This document shows, piece after piece, positions 9,627 through 18,941 of a stretch of 64,000 bases of DNA. The translations under genes were made by a program, and so were the position numbers. Source of the DNA: Mesorhizobium qingshengii (GTDB lineage: Bacteria > Pseudomonadota > Alphaproteobacteria > Rhizobiales > Rhizobiaceae); contig NZ_JAPFQA010000002.1 of NCBI RefSeq assembly GCF_027563465.1, forward strand, positions 248,001 through 312,000, in the 5' to 3' direction. The notes beneath the pieces are model-generated. The model was not told the origin of the DNA, did not search any database, and was given only the letters and a program-made list of their open reading frames with translations. Every line of letters starts with the position of its first letter. Positions within the stretch are counted from its first letter, which is position 1.

Positions 9627-10394
9627 ATGAGCATCGCCCGCCTGCAGAAAGAAACGCTGACCAACCTGCCCTTCCATGAGGAACGCGTCGATCTCGCCTG
9701 CGCCTTTCGCTGGACGGCGCGGCTCAACATGCACGAGGCGGTGGCCAATCATTTCTCGCTGGCTATCAACGATGACGGCACGCAGTTCCTGATGAACCCC
9801 AACCAGGTGCATTTCTCGCGCATCAAGGCGAGCGACCTTTTGATGATCGATGCCAACGATCCCGATACGCTTTCCGGCCCGAACGCGCCCGATCCGACGG
9901 CGTGGGGCCTGCACAGCGCCATCCATCGCAATGTGCGGCACGCGCGCTGCGTCATGCATGTCCATTCGATCCATGCCACGGTGCTGGCGTCGCTCGCCGA
10001 CTCTCGCCTGCCGCCGGTCGACCAGAATTCGGCGATGTTCTTCAACCGCCATGTCGTCGACGGCCACTATGGCGGGCTGGCCTTCGAGGAAGAGGGCGAA
10101 CGCTGCTCGCAACTGCTCGTCGATCCCAAGGTGAAGGTCATGGTGATGGGCAATCACGGCGTGCTGGTCATCGGCGATACGGTCGCCGATGCCTTCAACC
10201 GCATGTTCTATTTCGAGCGTGCCGCCGAGACCTATATCAAGGCGCTGTGGACCGGCCGGCCGTTGCGCGTGCTCTCGGACGCGATCGCGGAAAAGGCGGC
10301 GAGCGAGATGGATGATTATCCCGGCCAGGCCGAACGCCATCTCAGCGAGTTGAAGGCGATCCTCGACGAGGAAGAGCCGGTTTATCGGAATTGA
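9627..10394 (+). CDS. Class II aldolase/adducin family protein
   Basis: A 255-residue zinc-dependent class II aldolase/adducin domain protein. The metal ligands fit the family: His111 and His113 in CVMHVHSIHA, and His177 in GNHGVLVIG. Residues 81-105 hold the conserved turn with the substrate loop. Family members cleave or epimerise sugar phosphates such as fuculose 1-phosphate, but many relatives have unknown substrates. The gene stands alone behind ureG with its own GGAG site, and converges on the HAD hydrolase gene. No substrate can be assigned from context. Confidence 0.8.
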   Translation: MSIARLQKETLTNLPFHEERVDLACAFRWTARLNMHEAVANHFSLAINDDGTQFLMNPNQVHFSRIKASDLLMIDANDPDTLSGPNAPDPTAWGLHSAIHRNVRHARCVMHVHSIHATVLASLADSRLPPVDQNSAMFFNRHVVDGHYGGLAFEEEGERCSQLLVDPKVKVMVMGNHGVLVIGDTVADAFNRMFYFERAAETYIKALWTGRPLRVLSDAIAEKAASEMDDYPGQAERHLSELKAILDEEEPVYRN

Positions 10395-10467
10395 ATGTCC
10401 CTGGTTCTGGGCTGACGTTTTTCGTCGCGGCAGGCGGATGAGGGGCGGCACCTACATTTGCGTGCGC

Positions 10468-11100
10468 TCAGAGGCCCAACTGAGCCCGCAATTCCTCAGC
10501 GTTGTCGATGACGACAGCGCCGGGCGGCCCGTCCATCGGCTTTTCTGGCCAGAAGATCGTCTTCATCCCCGCCGCCAGCCCCGCCATGGCGCCCGGCCAG
10601 CTGTCGTCGATCGCCACGGCATGCGCGGGATCGACGCCAGCAAGATACGCGGCGCGCAGGAATGGTTCGGGATGCGGCTTGCCGTCATGCACATCGTTGC
10701 GGCTGATCGTCTTCATGCCAGGATAGGTCAGCCCGACCATGCGCAAATTGGCGTCGACGATCATCCGGTCCGAATTCGACACGACGGCTTGCGCCACGCC
10801 CCTTGCCCGCAAATCGCTGAAGATCTCGATCGCGCCGGGGCGCGGCTTCAGGCTCTCGACAAGCGGCAGATAGTGCTCGTATTTGCGGACGATCCAATCG
10901 TCGAAGGGCAGATCCAGGCCAAATTCGTCGCGCATCATTTCGTAGACCGGCCAGGCGGCGACACCGAGCACGCGCTCATGCAGGTCGGGCGGCGGCACGA
11001 GGCCGACACTGCGCATCGCCGCCACAAGAGCGGCTTCGTGCAGCGGTTCGCTGTCGACCAGCGTGCCGTCCATATCCCAGAAAACCGCTTTCGGTATCAT
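10468..11100 (-). CDS. HAD-superfamily phosphatase (beta-phosphoglucomutase-like)
   Basis: A 210-residue HAD hydrolase. Motif I is WDMDGTLVDSE with nucleophile Asp9 and acid/base Asp11; motif II is VVSNSD; motif III/IV is DGKPHPEPF with AIDDSWPGAMAG. A helical cap sits between residues 15 and 90. Such enzymes dephosphorylate small sugar phosphates. It is transcribed divergently from the SorC-type regulator and may serve the polyol pathway, but the substrate is unknown. Confidence 0.85.
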   Translation of the reverse strand: MIPKAVFWDMDGTLVDSEPLHEAALVAAMRSVGLVPPPDLHERVLGVAAWPVYEMMRDEFGLDLPFDDWIVRKYEHYLPLVESLKPRPGAIEIFSDLRARGVAQAVVSNSDRMIVDANLRMVGLTYPGMKTISRNDVHDGKPHPEPFLRAAYLAGVDPAHAVAIDDSWPGAMAGLAAGMKTIFWPEKPMDGPPGAVVIDNAEELRAQLGL

Positions 11101-11357
11101 GCAGAAAATCCCTTTTTCTGATCCCTTAAAGGGTTTGCGCCGGGAGATAAACCTTCCGGCCGGCTATCCCTTGTCGTCTGTCCGGGGCCGAAACCGCCTG
11201 CCATCCCTCGCTTAACATGATCCAGGGAGAGCATTTCCGTCGTGGCCATGTCGCGGCGCAAGCAATTGCCCTGGAGATTGACAATTGCGCAGGAGGCTTT
11301 TCCCTGTAAGAGTAGCAGCGAACCGCCCTGATGACCGGCGGCTTCGGGAGGCAGGAC

Positions 11358-12317
11358 GTGAGTACCCGGCAGGATGGCGGCAGCAACAGGCTGGATGACG
11401 CGGCGCGCGCCGGCTGGCTTTATTATGTTGCCGGCAACACGCAGGACCAGATTGCCGCCACGCTCGGCATCTCACGGCAGACGGCACAGCGGCTGGTGTC
11501 GCTGGCGGTGTCGGAAGGGTTGATCAAGGTTCGCGTCGACCACCCGATCGCCAACTGCCTTGATCTGGCGTCACGGCTGAAATCACGCTTCGCGCTCGAT
11601 CTGGTCGAGGTGGTGCCGAGCGATCCCAACTCATCCTCCACCACCATCGGCATCGCCGAAGCGGCCGCCGCCGAGATCGAGCGGCGGCTGCGCTCGCCAA
11701 CCCCGATCGTCATGGCGATCGGCACCGGACGCACGCTGAAGGCGGCGATCGAGCAGCTGCCGCCAATGGACTGTCCGCAGCACAAGGTGGTGTCCTTGAC
11801 CGGCAACATCTCGCCGGATGGCTCGGCAGCCTTCTACAACGTCATCTTCACCATGGCAGACAGGGTGAAGGCGCGATCCTTCCCGATGCCGCTGCCGGTC
11901 ATCGCCTCTTCGCCGGAGGAGCGCGAGATGCTGCTCAACCAGCCGATGATCCAGCCGACGCTGGCGCTGGCCGCCGAGGCCGACGTCACCTTCATCGGCA
12001 TTGGCGACCTCGGCCCCAAGGCGCCGCTCTACGAGGACGGCTTCATTTCGGAAAGTGAGTTGAAGGCCCTGCAGAAGGCCGGCGGCATCGCCGAAATCGT
12101 CGGCTGGGTGTTCGATCGCGAAGGCCGCATGATCGAAGGCATCACCAACGACCGGGTGTCATCGGCTTCGCTGCCGTCACGCGAAAAATCGCTGGTCATC
12201 GCGCTTGCCATGGGCGAGCGCAAGTTGCCTGGTATCCTGGCGGCGGTGAACAGGCGGCTGGTCAACGGGCTCATCACCGATGAACGGACGGCGGCTGCCC
12301 TGCTGGCCGGCGGATGA
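11358..12317 (+). CDS. SorC/DeoR-type sugar-binding transcriptional regulator
   Basis: A regulator of about 319 residues. The N-terminal helix-turn-helix (AGNTQDQIAATLGISRQTAQRLVSLA) precedes a sugar-phosphate isomerase-like effector domain (MAIGTGRTLKAAIEQL, FIGIGDLG, IVGWVFDREG). I chose the GTG at 11358 because a GGGAGG ribosome site precedes it; an ATG at 11331 in the same frame has no clear site and would add nine residues. Regulators of this family sit beside sorbitol/mannitol operons in rhizobia, so it probably controls the smo operon at 13.8 kb, whose promoter carries a palindrome at 13758-13771. Confidence 0.85.
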   Translation: MSTRQDGGSNRLDDAARAGWLYYVAGNTQDQIAATLGISRQTAQRLVSLAVSEGLIKVRVDHPIANCLDLASRLKSRFALDLVEVVPSDPNSSSTTIGIAEAAAAEIERRLRSPTPIVMAIGTGRTLKAAIEQLPPMDCPQHKVVSLTGNISPDGSAAFYNVIFTMADRVKARSFPMPLPVIASSPEEREMLLNQPMIQPTLALAAEADVTFIGIGDLGPKAPLYEDGFISESELKALQKAGGIAEIVGWVFDREGRMIEGITNDRVSSASLPSREKSLVIALAMGERKLPGILAAVNRRLVNGLITDERTAAALLAGG

Positions 12318-12384
12318 CACCGAACCGCTTTCGCTCGCGGGACTGTAACGGCGCCACGGCCGATTTGGGATAAGGTCAGTCAGG

Positions 12385-12570
12385 CTATCTGCCCCGCCCG
12401 AAAGGGTCGTTGCCATCAAGGAAACCGAGGTCGCGTTGCAGATGCGGGGAGAGGTCCCTGATGTCGAGATGCGCCCGTTTTCTGACCGCGAACCAGCTGA
12501 ATCCGTCCGCGAGCCACGAAATCCAGCGATGATCCGGAGTGGGAGGGCATTTCTGCTGCGCCATGGCCAT
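12385..12570 (-). CDS. DUF1127-type small protein
   Basis: A 61-residue basic protein. Its C-terminal half (RDLSPHLQRDLGFLDG) fits the DUF1127 pattern of a short helix ending in RDIGL-like residues. Small DUF1127 proteins are very common in rhizobia, and some bind RNA and affect phosphate and carbon metabolism. The ATG at 12570 was chosen with an AAGG site about 9 nt upstream; a TTG nine bases earlier is possible. It is divergent from the LysR gene at 12681. Confidence 0.6.
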   Translation of the reverse strand: MAMAQQKCPPTPDHRWISWLADGFSWFAVRKRAHLDIRDLSPHLQRDLGFLDGNDPFGRGR

Positions 12571-12680
12571 GATCGTCAACCTTCGCTATCTTGCACCCGA
12601 ATGACGGGTTGATGCCGAATGTCGGTCTTGCCGACCGCCTTTGCCAATCGAACTTCGATAAGGACCCATAAGGAGGCTTT

Positions 12681-13586
12681 ATGCCGGACCTTGGCTCGCG
12701 ACAGGTTTCGCAGCTCCCGCCGCTGCAGGCGATCCGGGTGTTCGAAGCGGTGGCGCGGCATCTTTCCTTCACAAAGGCCGCCGAGGAGCTTGCCATGACG
12801 CAGGCGGCGGTCAGCTATCAGATCAAGGTGCTGGAGGAGCGGGTCGGCGCACCGCTTTTCCTGCGGCGGCCGCGCCAGATCGCACTGACCGCGGCCGGGC
12901 AGCGCCTGGCGCCGGCGGTCAGCGAAGCCTTCGCCATTCTTGGCCAGGCCTATGCCGCGGCGCGTGGCGGCGCGGATGGGTTGCTGTGCGTCACCACGGT
13001 GCTGACCTTTGCCTCGAACTGGCTGGCGCATCATCTGGGCTCGTTCCAGATCGCGCATCCCTCTCTTGCCGTGCGGCTCGAAACGTCGAGCCGCCTGACC
13101 GATTTCGCCCGCGAGGATGTCGATCTCGCCATCCGCTCGGGTGGCGGCAAATGGCCTGGGCTGGAAGCCCACAAGCTGCTCGATGCCGATTACACGCCGA
13201 TGCTGAGCCCCAGGCTCGCGGCGAGCATTGGCGGCGTCAAGGAACCGGCCGACCTGTTGCGGCTGCCGATCCTCGATCCCGGCGACATCTGGTGGACGCA
13301 ATGGTTCGAGGCTGCGGGCGTGCCTTCGCACGACCTTGCCAGTCGGCCTGGCAGCAGCATGGGCGCACAGGCTTACGAGGCCAATGCGGCAATCGCCGGC
13401 CATGGCGTGGCGATCCTGACCAGGGCGCTGTTCAAGGCGGAGCTGGCCGACGGCCGCCTGATCCAGCCTTTCGACCTGGTCGGTGACGACGGTCACGCCT
13501 ATTGGCTGGTCTACCCGGAGGCGCGCCGCAACGTGCCGAAGATCCGCGCCTTCCGCGACTGGCTGCTGGCCGAGATCGCCTGCTGA
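12681..13586 (+). CDS. LysR-family regulator (GcvA-like)
   Basis: A 301-residue LysR regulator. The winged helix-turn-helix is at residues 14-73 (LQAIRVFEAVARHLSFTKAA, then TQAAVSYQIKVLEE), followed by a periplasmic-binding-like effector domain. The layout resembles the GcvA subgroup, including the VDLAIRSGGGKWPGLE segment. An AGGAGG ribosome site precedes the ATG. Its target is unclear: it lies between the SorC regulator and the smo operon and could control either the divergent DUF1127 gene or something elsewhere. Confidence 0.88.
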   Translation: MPDLGSRQVSQLPPLQAIRVFEAVARHLSFTKAAEELAMTQAAVSYQIKVLEERVGAPLFLRRPRQIALTAAGQRLAPAVSEAFAILGQAYAAARGGADGLLCVTTVLTFASNWLAHHLGSFQIAHPSLAVRLETSSRLTDFAREDVDLAIRSGGGKWPGLEAHKLLDADYTPMLSPRLAASIGGVKEPADLLRLPILDPGDIWWTQWFEAAGVPSHDLASRPGSSMGAQAYEANAAIAGHGVAILTRALFKAELADGRLIQPFDLVGDDGHAYWLVYPEARRNVPKIRAFRDWLLAEIAC

Positions 13587-13737
13587 GAGGCAAGCCCTCC
13601 GGCAACCCCACGCAACCCCGCACGCCTTCCTGTCCTGCCGCCTGACGAAGGCGGCGGGCAAGGCTCGTCCCCGCAATATCCGCGCGTCCATTGCCCATCG
13701 CCGTCGCCGAGTGCTGCGCTGCAGCATCGAATCCGGC

Positions 13738-13771
13738 TTGACATAATTAACACTAAATGAGTAATTGCTCA
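13738..13771 (+). promoter_or_regulatory. smo operon promoter with palindromic operator
   Basis: A perfect TTGACA box lies at 13738-13743 in an AT-rich patch. The -10 box is not consensus (GTAATT after 17 nt). Overlapping it, TGAGTAATTGCTCA at 13758-13771 is a near-perfect 14-nt palindrome with one mismatched pair. Its position over the promoter fits an operator, most simply for the SorC-type regulator at 11358. Confidence 0.55.
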
Positions 13772-13813
13772 CAGCCAAGGCAAATGCTCATCTTGGTTCA
13801 TGGGAGGAATTTG

Positions 13814-15124
13814 ATGAAACTTCGCACGCTCACCCTGGGCTTGTTGTCGGCCAGCGCTCTTGCCTTCGCCGCACACGCCGAATCCATCACCATCGCCACC
13901 GTCAACAATGGCGATATGGTCCGCATGCAGAAGCTGACCGACGACTTCACCAAGGCTAACCCGGACATCACGCTCAACTGGGTTACGCTCGAGGAAAACG
14001 TGCTGCGCGAGCGCGTCACGACCGACATCGCCACCAAGGGCGGCCAGTATGACGTGATGACCATCGGCACCTACGAGGTTCCGATCTGGGCCAAGCAGAG
14101 CTGGCTGTTGCCGCTGGACAAGCTCGGCGACGACTATGACGCCAAGGACATCATCCCGGCCATCGCCGGCGGCCTTTCGGTCGACGGCAAGCTCTATGCC
14201 GCGCCCTTCTACGGCGAAAGCTCGTTCGTCATGTACCGCAAGGACCTGATGGACAAGGCCGGGCTGAAGATGCCCGACGCGCCGACCTGGGACTTCATCA
14301 AGCAGGCCGCCGACAAGATGACCGACCGCGCCAATGGCGTGAATGGTGTGTGCCTGCGCGGCAAGGCCGGCTGGGGCGAGAACATGGCCTTCCTGACGGC
14401 GATGTCGAACTCGTTCGGCGCCCGCTGGTTTGACGAGAACTGGAAGCCGCAGTTCGACCAGCCCGAATGGAAGAAGACACTGCAGTTCTATGTCGACCTG
14501 ATGAAGGCCGACGGCCCCGAGGGCGCGTCCTCCAACGGCTTCAACGAAAACCTGGCGCTGTTCCAGCAGGGCAAGTGCGGCATGTGGATCGACGCCACCG
14601 TCGCGGCGTCCTTCGTTTCTGACCCGAAGAACTCGACCGTCGCCGACAAGGTCGGCTACGCACTGGCACCCGACAACGGGCTCGGCAAGCGCGGCAACTG
14701 GCTGTGGGCATGGTCGCTGGCGATCCCCGCCGGCACGCAGAAGGCTGACGCCGCCGAGAAGTTCGTTTCCTGGGCGACCAGCAAGCACTACGCTGAACTG
14801 GTTGCCTCGAAGGAAGGCTGGGCCAACGTTCCTCCGGGCACGCGCTCCTCGCTCTACGCCAATGCCGACTACCAGAAGGCGGCTCCGTTCGCCAAGATGA
14901 CGCTGGACTCCATCAATGCCGCAGATCCGACGCATCCGACCGTCAAGCCGGTGCCCTATGTCGGCGTCCAGTTCGTCGCCATCCCTGAGTTCCAGGGCCT
15001 TGGCACCACTGTCGGCCAGCTCTTCTCGGCGGCTCTTGCCGGCCAGTCGAGCGTCGACGATGCCCTGAAGCAGGCCCAGGACGCTGCCACCGCGGCAATG
15101 ACCGAAGGCGGATATATCAAGTAA
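13814..15124 (+). CDS. smoE: Sorbitol/mannitol ABC transporter substrate-binding protein
   Basis: A 436-residue periplasmic binding protein of the CUT1 sugar family. The signal peptide is residues 1-22 (cut after AHA). The mature part has the usual extracellular family 1 blocks: YDVMTIGTYEVPIWAKQSW, LYAAPFYGESSFVMYRKDL and GKCGMWIDATVAASF. The order SBP, two permeases, ATPase, sorbitol dehydrogenase, mannitol dehydrogenase matches the smoEFGKS-mtlK type operon known for polyol use. A GGGAGG site precedes the ATG. It delivers sorbitol, mannitol or related polyols to the permeases. Confidence 0.92.
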   Translation: MKLRTLTLGLLSASALAFAAHAESITIATVNNGDMVRMQKLTDDFTKANPDITLNWVTLEENVLRERVTTDIATKGGQYDVMTIGTYEVPIWAKQSWLLPLDKLGDDYDAKDIIPAIAGGLSVDGKLYAAPFYGESSFVMYRKDLMDKAGLKMPDAPTWDFIKQAADKMTDRANGVNGVCLRGKAGWGENMAFLTAMSNSFGARWFDENWKPQFDQPEWKKTLQFYVDLMKADGPEGASSNGFNENLALFQQGKCGMWIDATVAASFVSDPKNSTVADKVGYALAPDNGLGKRGNWLWAWSLAIPAGTQKADAAEKFVSWATSKHYAELVASKEGWANVPPGTRSSLYANADYQKAAPFAKMTLDSINAADPTHPTVKPVPYVGVQFVAIPEFQGLGTTVGQLFSAALAGQSSVDDALKQAQDAATAAMTEGGYIK

Positions 15125-15168
15125 GGCTCCTCCCGGTGCCGAATGCCGGTCGCCTTCCTGGCCGGCAA

Positions 15169-15198
15169 CGGCCGCCCGAATCCCAGTTCGGGCGGCCG
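15169..15198 (+). other. Strong hairpin between smoE and smoF
   Basis: A perfect 12-bp inverted repeat (CGGCCGCCCGAA, loop TCCCAG, then its complement) lies 45 nt after the smoE stop. No U-tract follows, so it is not a classical terminator. Hairpins after the binding-protein gene commonly stabilise that part of the mRNA and raise its level over the permeases. Confidence 0.7.
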
Positions 15199-15246
15199 CC
15201 TTCAACGCCTCTGAAAATTCAGTCCGACCAGTGAAGGGTGACCGTC

Positions 15247-16119
15247 ATGGCTACTCAGCAGACCCGTTCGCTTGCCCGTTTCATGATGGCGCCATCCGTG
15301 GTGCTGCTGTTCGTCTGGATGATTGTGCCGCTGGTCATCACCATCTGGTTCTCCTTCCAGCAGTTCAACCCGCTCAACCCGATCCACGACGGCTTCGTTG
15401 GCTTCTCGAACTACGCGCTGTTCTATTCAAACCCGGCCTTCCTGCAATCGATCCTCAACACGCTCACGCTGGTGGTCAGCGTGCTGCTGATCACGGTGAT
15501 CGGCGGCATCCTGCTGGCACTTCTGATCGATCAGCCGATGTGGGGACAAGGCATAGTCCGCATTCTCGTCATTTCGCCGTTCTTCGTCATGCCGCCGGTG
15601 GCGGCATTGGTCTGGAAGAACATGATCATGCACCCGCAATATGGCGTGTTCGCCGATATAGCGCGCTTGTTCGGGGCCCAGCCGATCGACTGGTTCGGAC
15701 AACATCCGATGCTGGCGATCATCATCATCGTCGCCTGGCAGTGGTTGCCGTTCGCGACGCTGATCCTCTTGACCGCGCTGCAGTCGCTGGACGGTGAGCA
15801 GAAGGAAGCCGCCGAGATGGACGGCGCCGGCTTCATCAGCCGTTTCATCTACCTGACGCTGCCGCATATGTCGCGCGCCATCACCGTCGTCATCCTGATC
15901 CAGACGATCTTCCTGCTCTCCGTCTATGCCGAGATCCTCGTCACCACCAATGGCGGCCCGGGATACGCCTCCACCAACCTGCCCTTCCTCGTCTACCAGA
16001 AGGCCTTGCTGGAATTCAAAATCGGCCAGGCATCCGCCGGCGGTGTGATCGCCGTCATTCTCGCCAACATCGTTGCCTTCTTCGCCATGCGCGCCGTCGG
16101 CAAGAACCTGGACAAATAG
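15247..16119 (+). CDS. smoF: Sorbitol/mannitol ABC transporter permease 1
   Basis: A 290-residue inner-membrane permease with six hydrophobic segments. The cytoplasmic EAA loop that contacts the ATPase is visible (EAAEMDGAGFISRFIYLTLP near residues 187-206). It pairs with SmoG in a MalFG-type channel. I chose the ATG at 15247 with an AAGGGTG site upstream; an in-frame GTG nine bases earlier lacks spacing. The smoG gene follows after 10 nt. Confidence 0.9.
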   Translation: MATQQTRSLARFMMAPSVVLLFVWMIVPLVITIWFSFQQFNPLNPIHDGFVGFSNYALFYSNPAFLQSILNTLTLVVSVLLITVIGGILLALLIDQPMWGQGIVRILVISPFFVMPPVAALVWKNMIMHPQYGVFADIARLFGAQPIDWFGQHPMLAIIIIVAWQWLPFATLILLTALQSLDGEQKEAAEMDGAGFISRFIYLTLPHMSRAITVVILIQTIFLLSVYAEILVTTNGGPGYASTNLPFLVYQKALLEFKIGQASAGGVIAVILANIVAFFAMRAVGKNLDK

Positions 16120-16129
16120 GGAGGATACG

Positions 16130-16954
16130 ATGGCACGCTCAGTCACCACCCAGCACAAGACGATCGCGACCGCGGCGGCCTGGATCGTCGCCCTGCTGAT
16201 CTTCTTCCCGATCCTCTACACGATCATCACCTCGTTCAAGTCGGAGCAGGAAGCCATCCAGGGCTTCAGCATGATCCCGTCGGGAACGATGGAGAGCTAC
16301 GCAGAGGTCCAGGCGCAGAGCGGCTACTTCAAATTCTTCCTCAACTCGGTGCTGCTCTCGGTCGGTTCGACCATCCTGGCCCTGCTGGTCGCCATACCGG
16401 CGGCATGGTCGATGGCCTTCTCGCCGACCAAGCGAACCAAGGACATCCTGATGTGGATGCTGTCCACCAAGATGATGCCGGCGGTCGCCGTGCTGTTCCC
16501 GATCTACCTGATCTTCCGCGACGCCGGCCTGCTCGACAGCCGCATCGGCCTGATGATCATGCTGATGCTGATCAACCTGCCGATCGTGGTGTGGATGCTC
16601 TACACCTACTTCCGCGAAATCCCTGGCGAGATCCTGGAAGCGGCACGCATGGACGGCGCTTCGCTGTGGAACGAGATCGTCTATGTGCTGACGCCGATGG
16701 CGGTGCCGGGCATCGCCTCGACCATGCTGCTCAACATCATCCTGGCCTGGAACGAGGCATTCTGGACGATCCGGCTGACCACCACCGAGGCCGCGCCGCT
16801 GACGGCCTTCATCAGCTCGTTCTCCAGCCCGCAAGGCCTGTTCTGGGCCAAGCTCTCGGCGGCTTCGACACTGGCGATCGCGCCGATCCTGATCATGGGC
16901 TGGTTCAGCCAGAAGCAGCTGGTGCGCGGCCTGACATTTGGCGCGGTGAAGTAA
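16130..16954 (+). CDS. smoG: Sorbitol/mannitol ABC transporter permease 2
   Basis: A 274-residue permease with six membrane segments, of the MalG type. Its EAA loop is EAARMDGASLWNEIVYVLTP near residues 169-188. It forms the channel with SmoF. The ATG at 16130 follows a GGGAGG site. The ATPase gene begins about 50 nt downstream with its own ribosome site. Confidence 0.92.
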   Translation: MARSVTTQHKTIATAAAWIVALLIFFPILYTIITSFKSEQEAIQGFSMIPSGTMESYAEVQAQSGYFKFFLNSVLLSVGSTILALLVAIPAAWSMAFSPTKRTKDILMWMLSTKMMPAVAVLFPIYLIFRDAGLLDSRIGLMIMLMLINLPIVVWMLYTYFREIPGEILEAARMDGASLWNEIVYVLTPMAVPGIASTMLLNIILAWNEAFWTIRLTTTEAAPLTAFISSFSSPQGLFWAKLSAASTLAIAPILIMGWFSQKQLVRGLTFGAVK

Positions 16955-17005
16955 CGGACGTTGCCTGAAGCAATCGGCGAAAAATAACCCCTCGGGGAGG
17001 AAACC

Positions 17006-18004
17006 ATGGGAAACATCACGCTCAAGAACGTCTCCAAGTCCTTCGGAGCGACGTCCATCATCCCCGGCCTCGACCTCGTGATCGAGAATGGCGAGTTCGT
17101 CGTCTTCGTCGGCCCGTCGGGTTGCGGCAAGTCAACGCTGCTGCGCCTGATCGCCGGGCTGGAGGACACCAGCGGCGGCACCATCAACATCGACGGCCGT
17201 GATGTCACCGGCGAGGCGCCGGCCAAGCGCAAGCTCGCCATGGTGTTCCAGTCCTATGCGCTCTACCCGCACATGACGGTGGCCAAGAACATCGGCTTCC
17301 CGCTGAAGATGGCCGGCGAAGACAAGGCGACCATCGACAAGAAGGTGGGAGACGCGGCGCGCGTGCTGAACCTCACCAACTATCTTGAACGCCGTCCCGG
17401 CCAGCTTTCCGGCGGCCAGCGGCAGCGCGTCGCCATCGGCCGCGCCATCGTGCGCCAGCCAACCGCCTTCCTGTTCGACGAACCGCTGTCCAACCTGGAC
17501 GCGGCACTTCGCGGCACCATGCGGCTGGAGATCAGCGAACTGCACCAACAGCTCAAGACCACCATGATCTACGTCACCCACGACCAGGTCGAAGCCATGA
17601 CCATGGCCGACAAGATCGTCGTGCTGAACGCCGGCAACATCGAGCAGGTCGGCTCGCCGATGGAACTCTACAAGACACCGAAGAACCTGTTCGTGGCCGC
17701 CTTCATCGGCTCGCCGAAGATGAACCTGATCGAGGGCGCGCCGGCGGCCAAACACGGCGCCAAGACGATCGGCATCCGTCCCGAGCACATGGAGATATCG
17801 ACCACCGCTGGCGAATGGAAAGCGACCGTCGGCGTTGCCGAGCATCTCGGCTCCGACACCTTCCTGCACGTCCAGGCCGATGGCGTCGGACCGCTGACGG
17901 TGCGCGCCGACGGCGAGCTGGCCGTGCATCACGGCGACACCATCTATCTGACGCCCGACAAGGCCAAGCTGCATCGCTTCGGCGCCGACGGAAAGGCGAT
18001 ATGA
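17006..18004 (+). CDS. smoK: Sorbitol/mannitol ABC transporter ATP-binding protein
   Basis: A 332-residue ATPase of the MalK/UgpC type. Walker [10 protein letters not shown] is at residues 36-44, the signature LSGGQRQR near 133-140, Walker [12 protein letters not shown] near 152-162 and the switch His in VTHDQVEAM. The C-terminal TOBE-like regulatory domain runs from about residue 235. It energises import through SmoF/SmoG. The stop overlaps the start region of smoS. Confidence 0.93.
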   Translation: MGNITLKNVSKSFGATSIIPGLDLVIENGEFVVFVGPSGCGKSTLLRLIAGLEDTSGGTINIDGRDVTGEAPAKRKLAMVFQSYALYPHMTVAKNIGFPLKMAGEDKATIDKKVGDAARVLNLTNYLERRPGQLSGGQRQRVAIGRAIVRQPTAFLFDEPLSNLDAALRGTMRLEISELHQQLKTTMIYVTHDQVEAMTMADKIVVLNAGNIEQVGSPMELYKTPKNLFVAAFIGSPKMNLIEGAPAAKHGAKTIGIRPEHMEISTTAGEWKATVGVAEHLGSDTFLHVQADGVGPLTVRADGELAVHHGDTIYLTPDKAKLHRFGADGKAI

Positions 18005-18006
18005 CC

Positions 18007-18777
18007 ATGCGGCTGGCCGGCAAATCGGCGCTGATCACGGGTTCGGCCCGTGGCATCGGCAGGGCCTTTGCCGAAGCCTATGCGCGCGAAGGCGCCACGG
18101 TGGCGATTGCCGACATCAACCTTGAGGCTGCCGAAAAGACGGCCGCCGAGATCGGCGGCAAAGCCTACGCCGTGAAGCTCGATGTCACGGATCAGGCATC
18201 CATCGACACAGCGGTGAAGGCAGTGGAGACCAGGACCGGTGGTCTCGACATATTGATCAACAACGCCGCCTTGTTCGACCTGGCGCCAGTCGTCGAGATC
18301 AGCAGGGCGAGCTACGAAAAACTGTTCTCCGTCAATGTCGCCGGCACGCTGTTCATGCTGCAGGCCGCCGCCCGCTCGATGATCGCGCGTGGCAAGGGCG
18401 GCAGGATCATCAACATGGCGAGCCAGGCAGGGCGGCGCGGCGAGGCACTGGTCGGCGTCTATTGCGCCACCAAGGCCGCCGTCATCTCGCTGACCCAGTC
18501 GGCGGGGCTCGACCTGATCAAGCACCGCATCAATGTCAACGCGATTGCCCCCGGCGTGGTCGATGGCGAGCATTGGGATCACGTCGATTCGCTGTTCGCC
18601 AGGTACGAAAACCGGCCGAAGGGCGAGAAGAAGAGGCTGGTCGGTGATGCCGTGCCCTATGGCCGCATGGGCACGGCCCATGACCTTACCGGCATGGCGG
18701 TCTTTCTCGCCAGCAGCGACGCCGAATACATCGTCGCCCAGACCTACAATGTCGATGGCGGCCAGTGGATGAGCTGA
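18007..18777 (+). CDS. smoS: Sorbitol dehydrogenase (short-chain family)
   Basis: A 256-residue short-chain dehydrogenase that oxidises sorbitol (glucitol) to fructose with NAD. The cofactor motif TGSARGIG is at residues 11-18, the NNAAL block near 85, the catalytic Tyr/Lys in YCATK near 150, and the C-terminal TYNVDGGQWMS ending matches known SmoS. I chose the second ATG (18007), which gives exactly the family length; an ATG at 18001 would add two residues. It is cotranscribed with its transporter. Confidence 0.92.
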   Translation: MRLAGKSALITGSARGIGRAFAEAYAREGATVAIADINLEAAEKTAAEIGGKAYAVKLDVTDQASIDTAVKAVETRTGGLDILINNAALFDLAPVVEISRASYEKLFSVNVAGTLFMLQAAARSMIARGKGGRIINMASQAGRRGEALVGVYCATKAAVISLTQSAGLDLIKHRINVNAIAPGVVDGEHWDHVDSLFARYENRPKGEKKRLVGDAVPYGRMGTAHDLTGMAVFLASSDAEYIVAQTYNVDGGQWMS

Positions 18778-18787
18778 GGGCGGGGAC

Positions 18788-18901
18788 GGCCTCTTCTCCT
18801 CGTCCCTCCGCGCGGAGAAGAGGCCGACATCAAGGTGAGGGGCGGCATCGACCTCGGAAGATTGCACCGCGCCTACCTCTCCCCTGAAGGACGGGGAGAG
18901 G
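18788..18901. repeat. Palindromic rhizobial intergenic element
   Basis: The smoS-mtlK gap holds two strong inverted repeats: a perfect 12-bp stem at 18788-18799/18814-18825 and a 9-bp stem at 18876-18884/18893-18901, linked by a GGTGAGGGGC-rich segment. The CTCTCCCC/GGGGAGAG vocabulary recurs at 47563-47722 and 54704-54827 and is typical of short palindromic mosaic elements in rhizobia. It lies inside the polyol operon. Confidence 0.65.
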
Positions 18902-18941
18902 CGAGTAACGAAGGCCGCAGCCCGGCCAAAGGGTAGAACAG

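Noticed and set aside
13637..13655. Hairpin after the LysR gene as terminator
   Set aside because: A 7-bp GC stem without a T-run; not enough to call a terminator.
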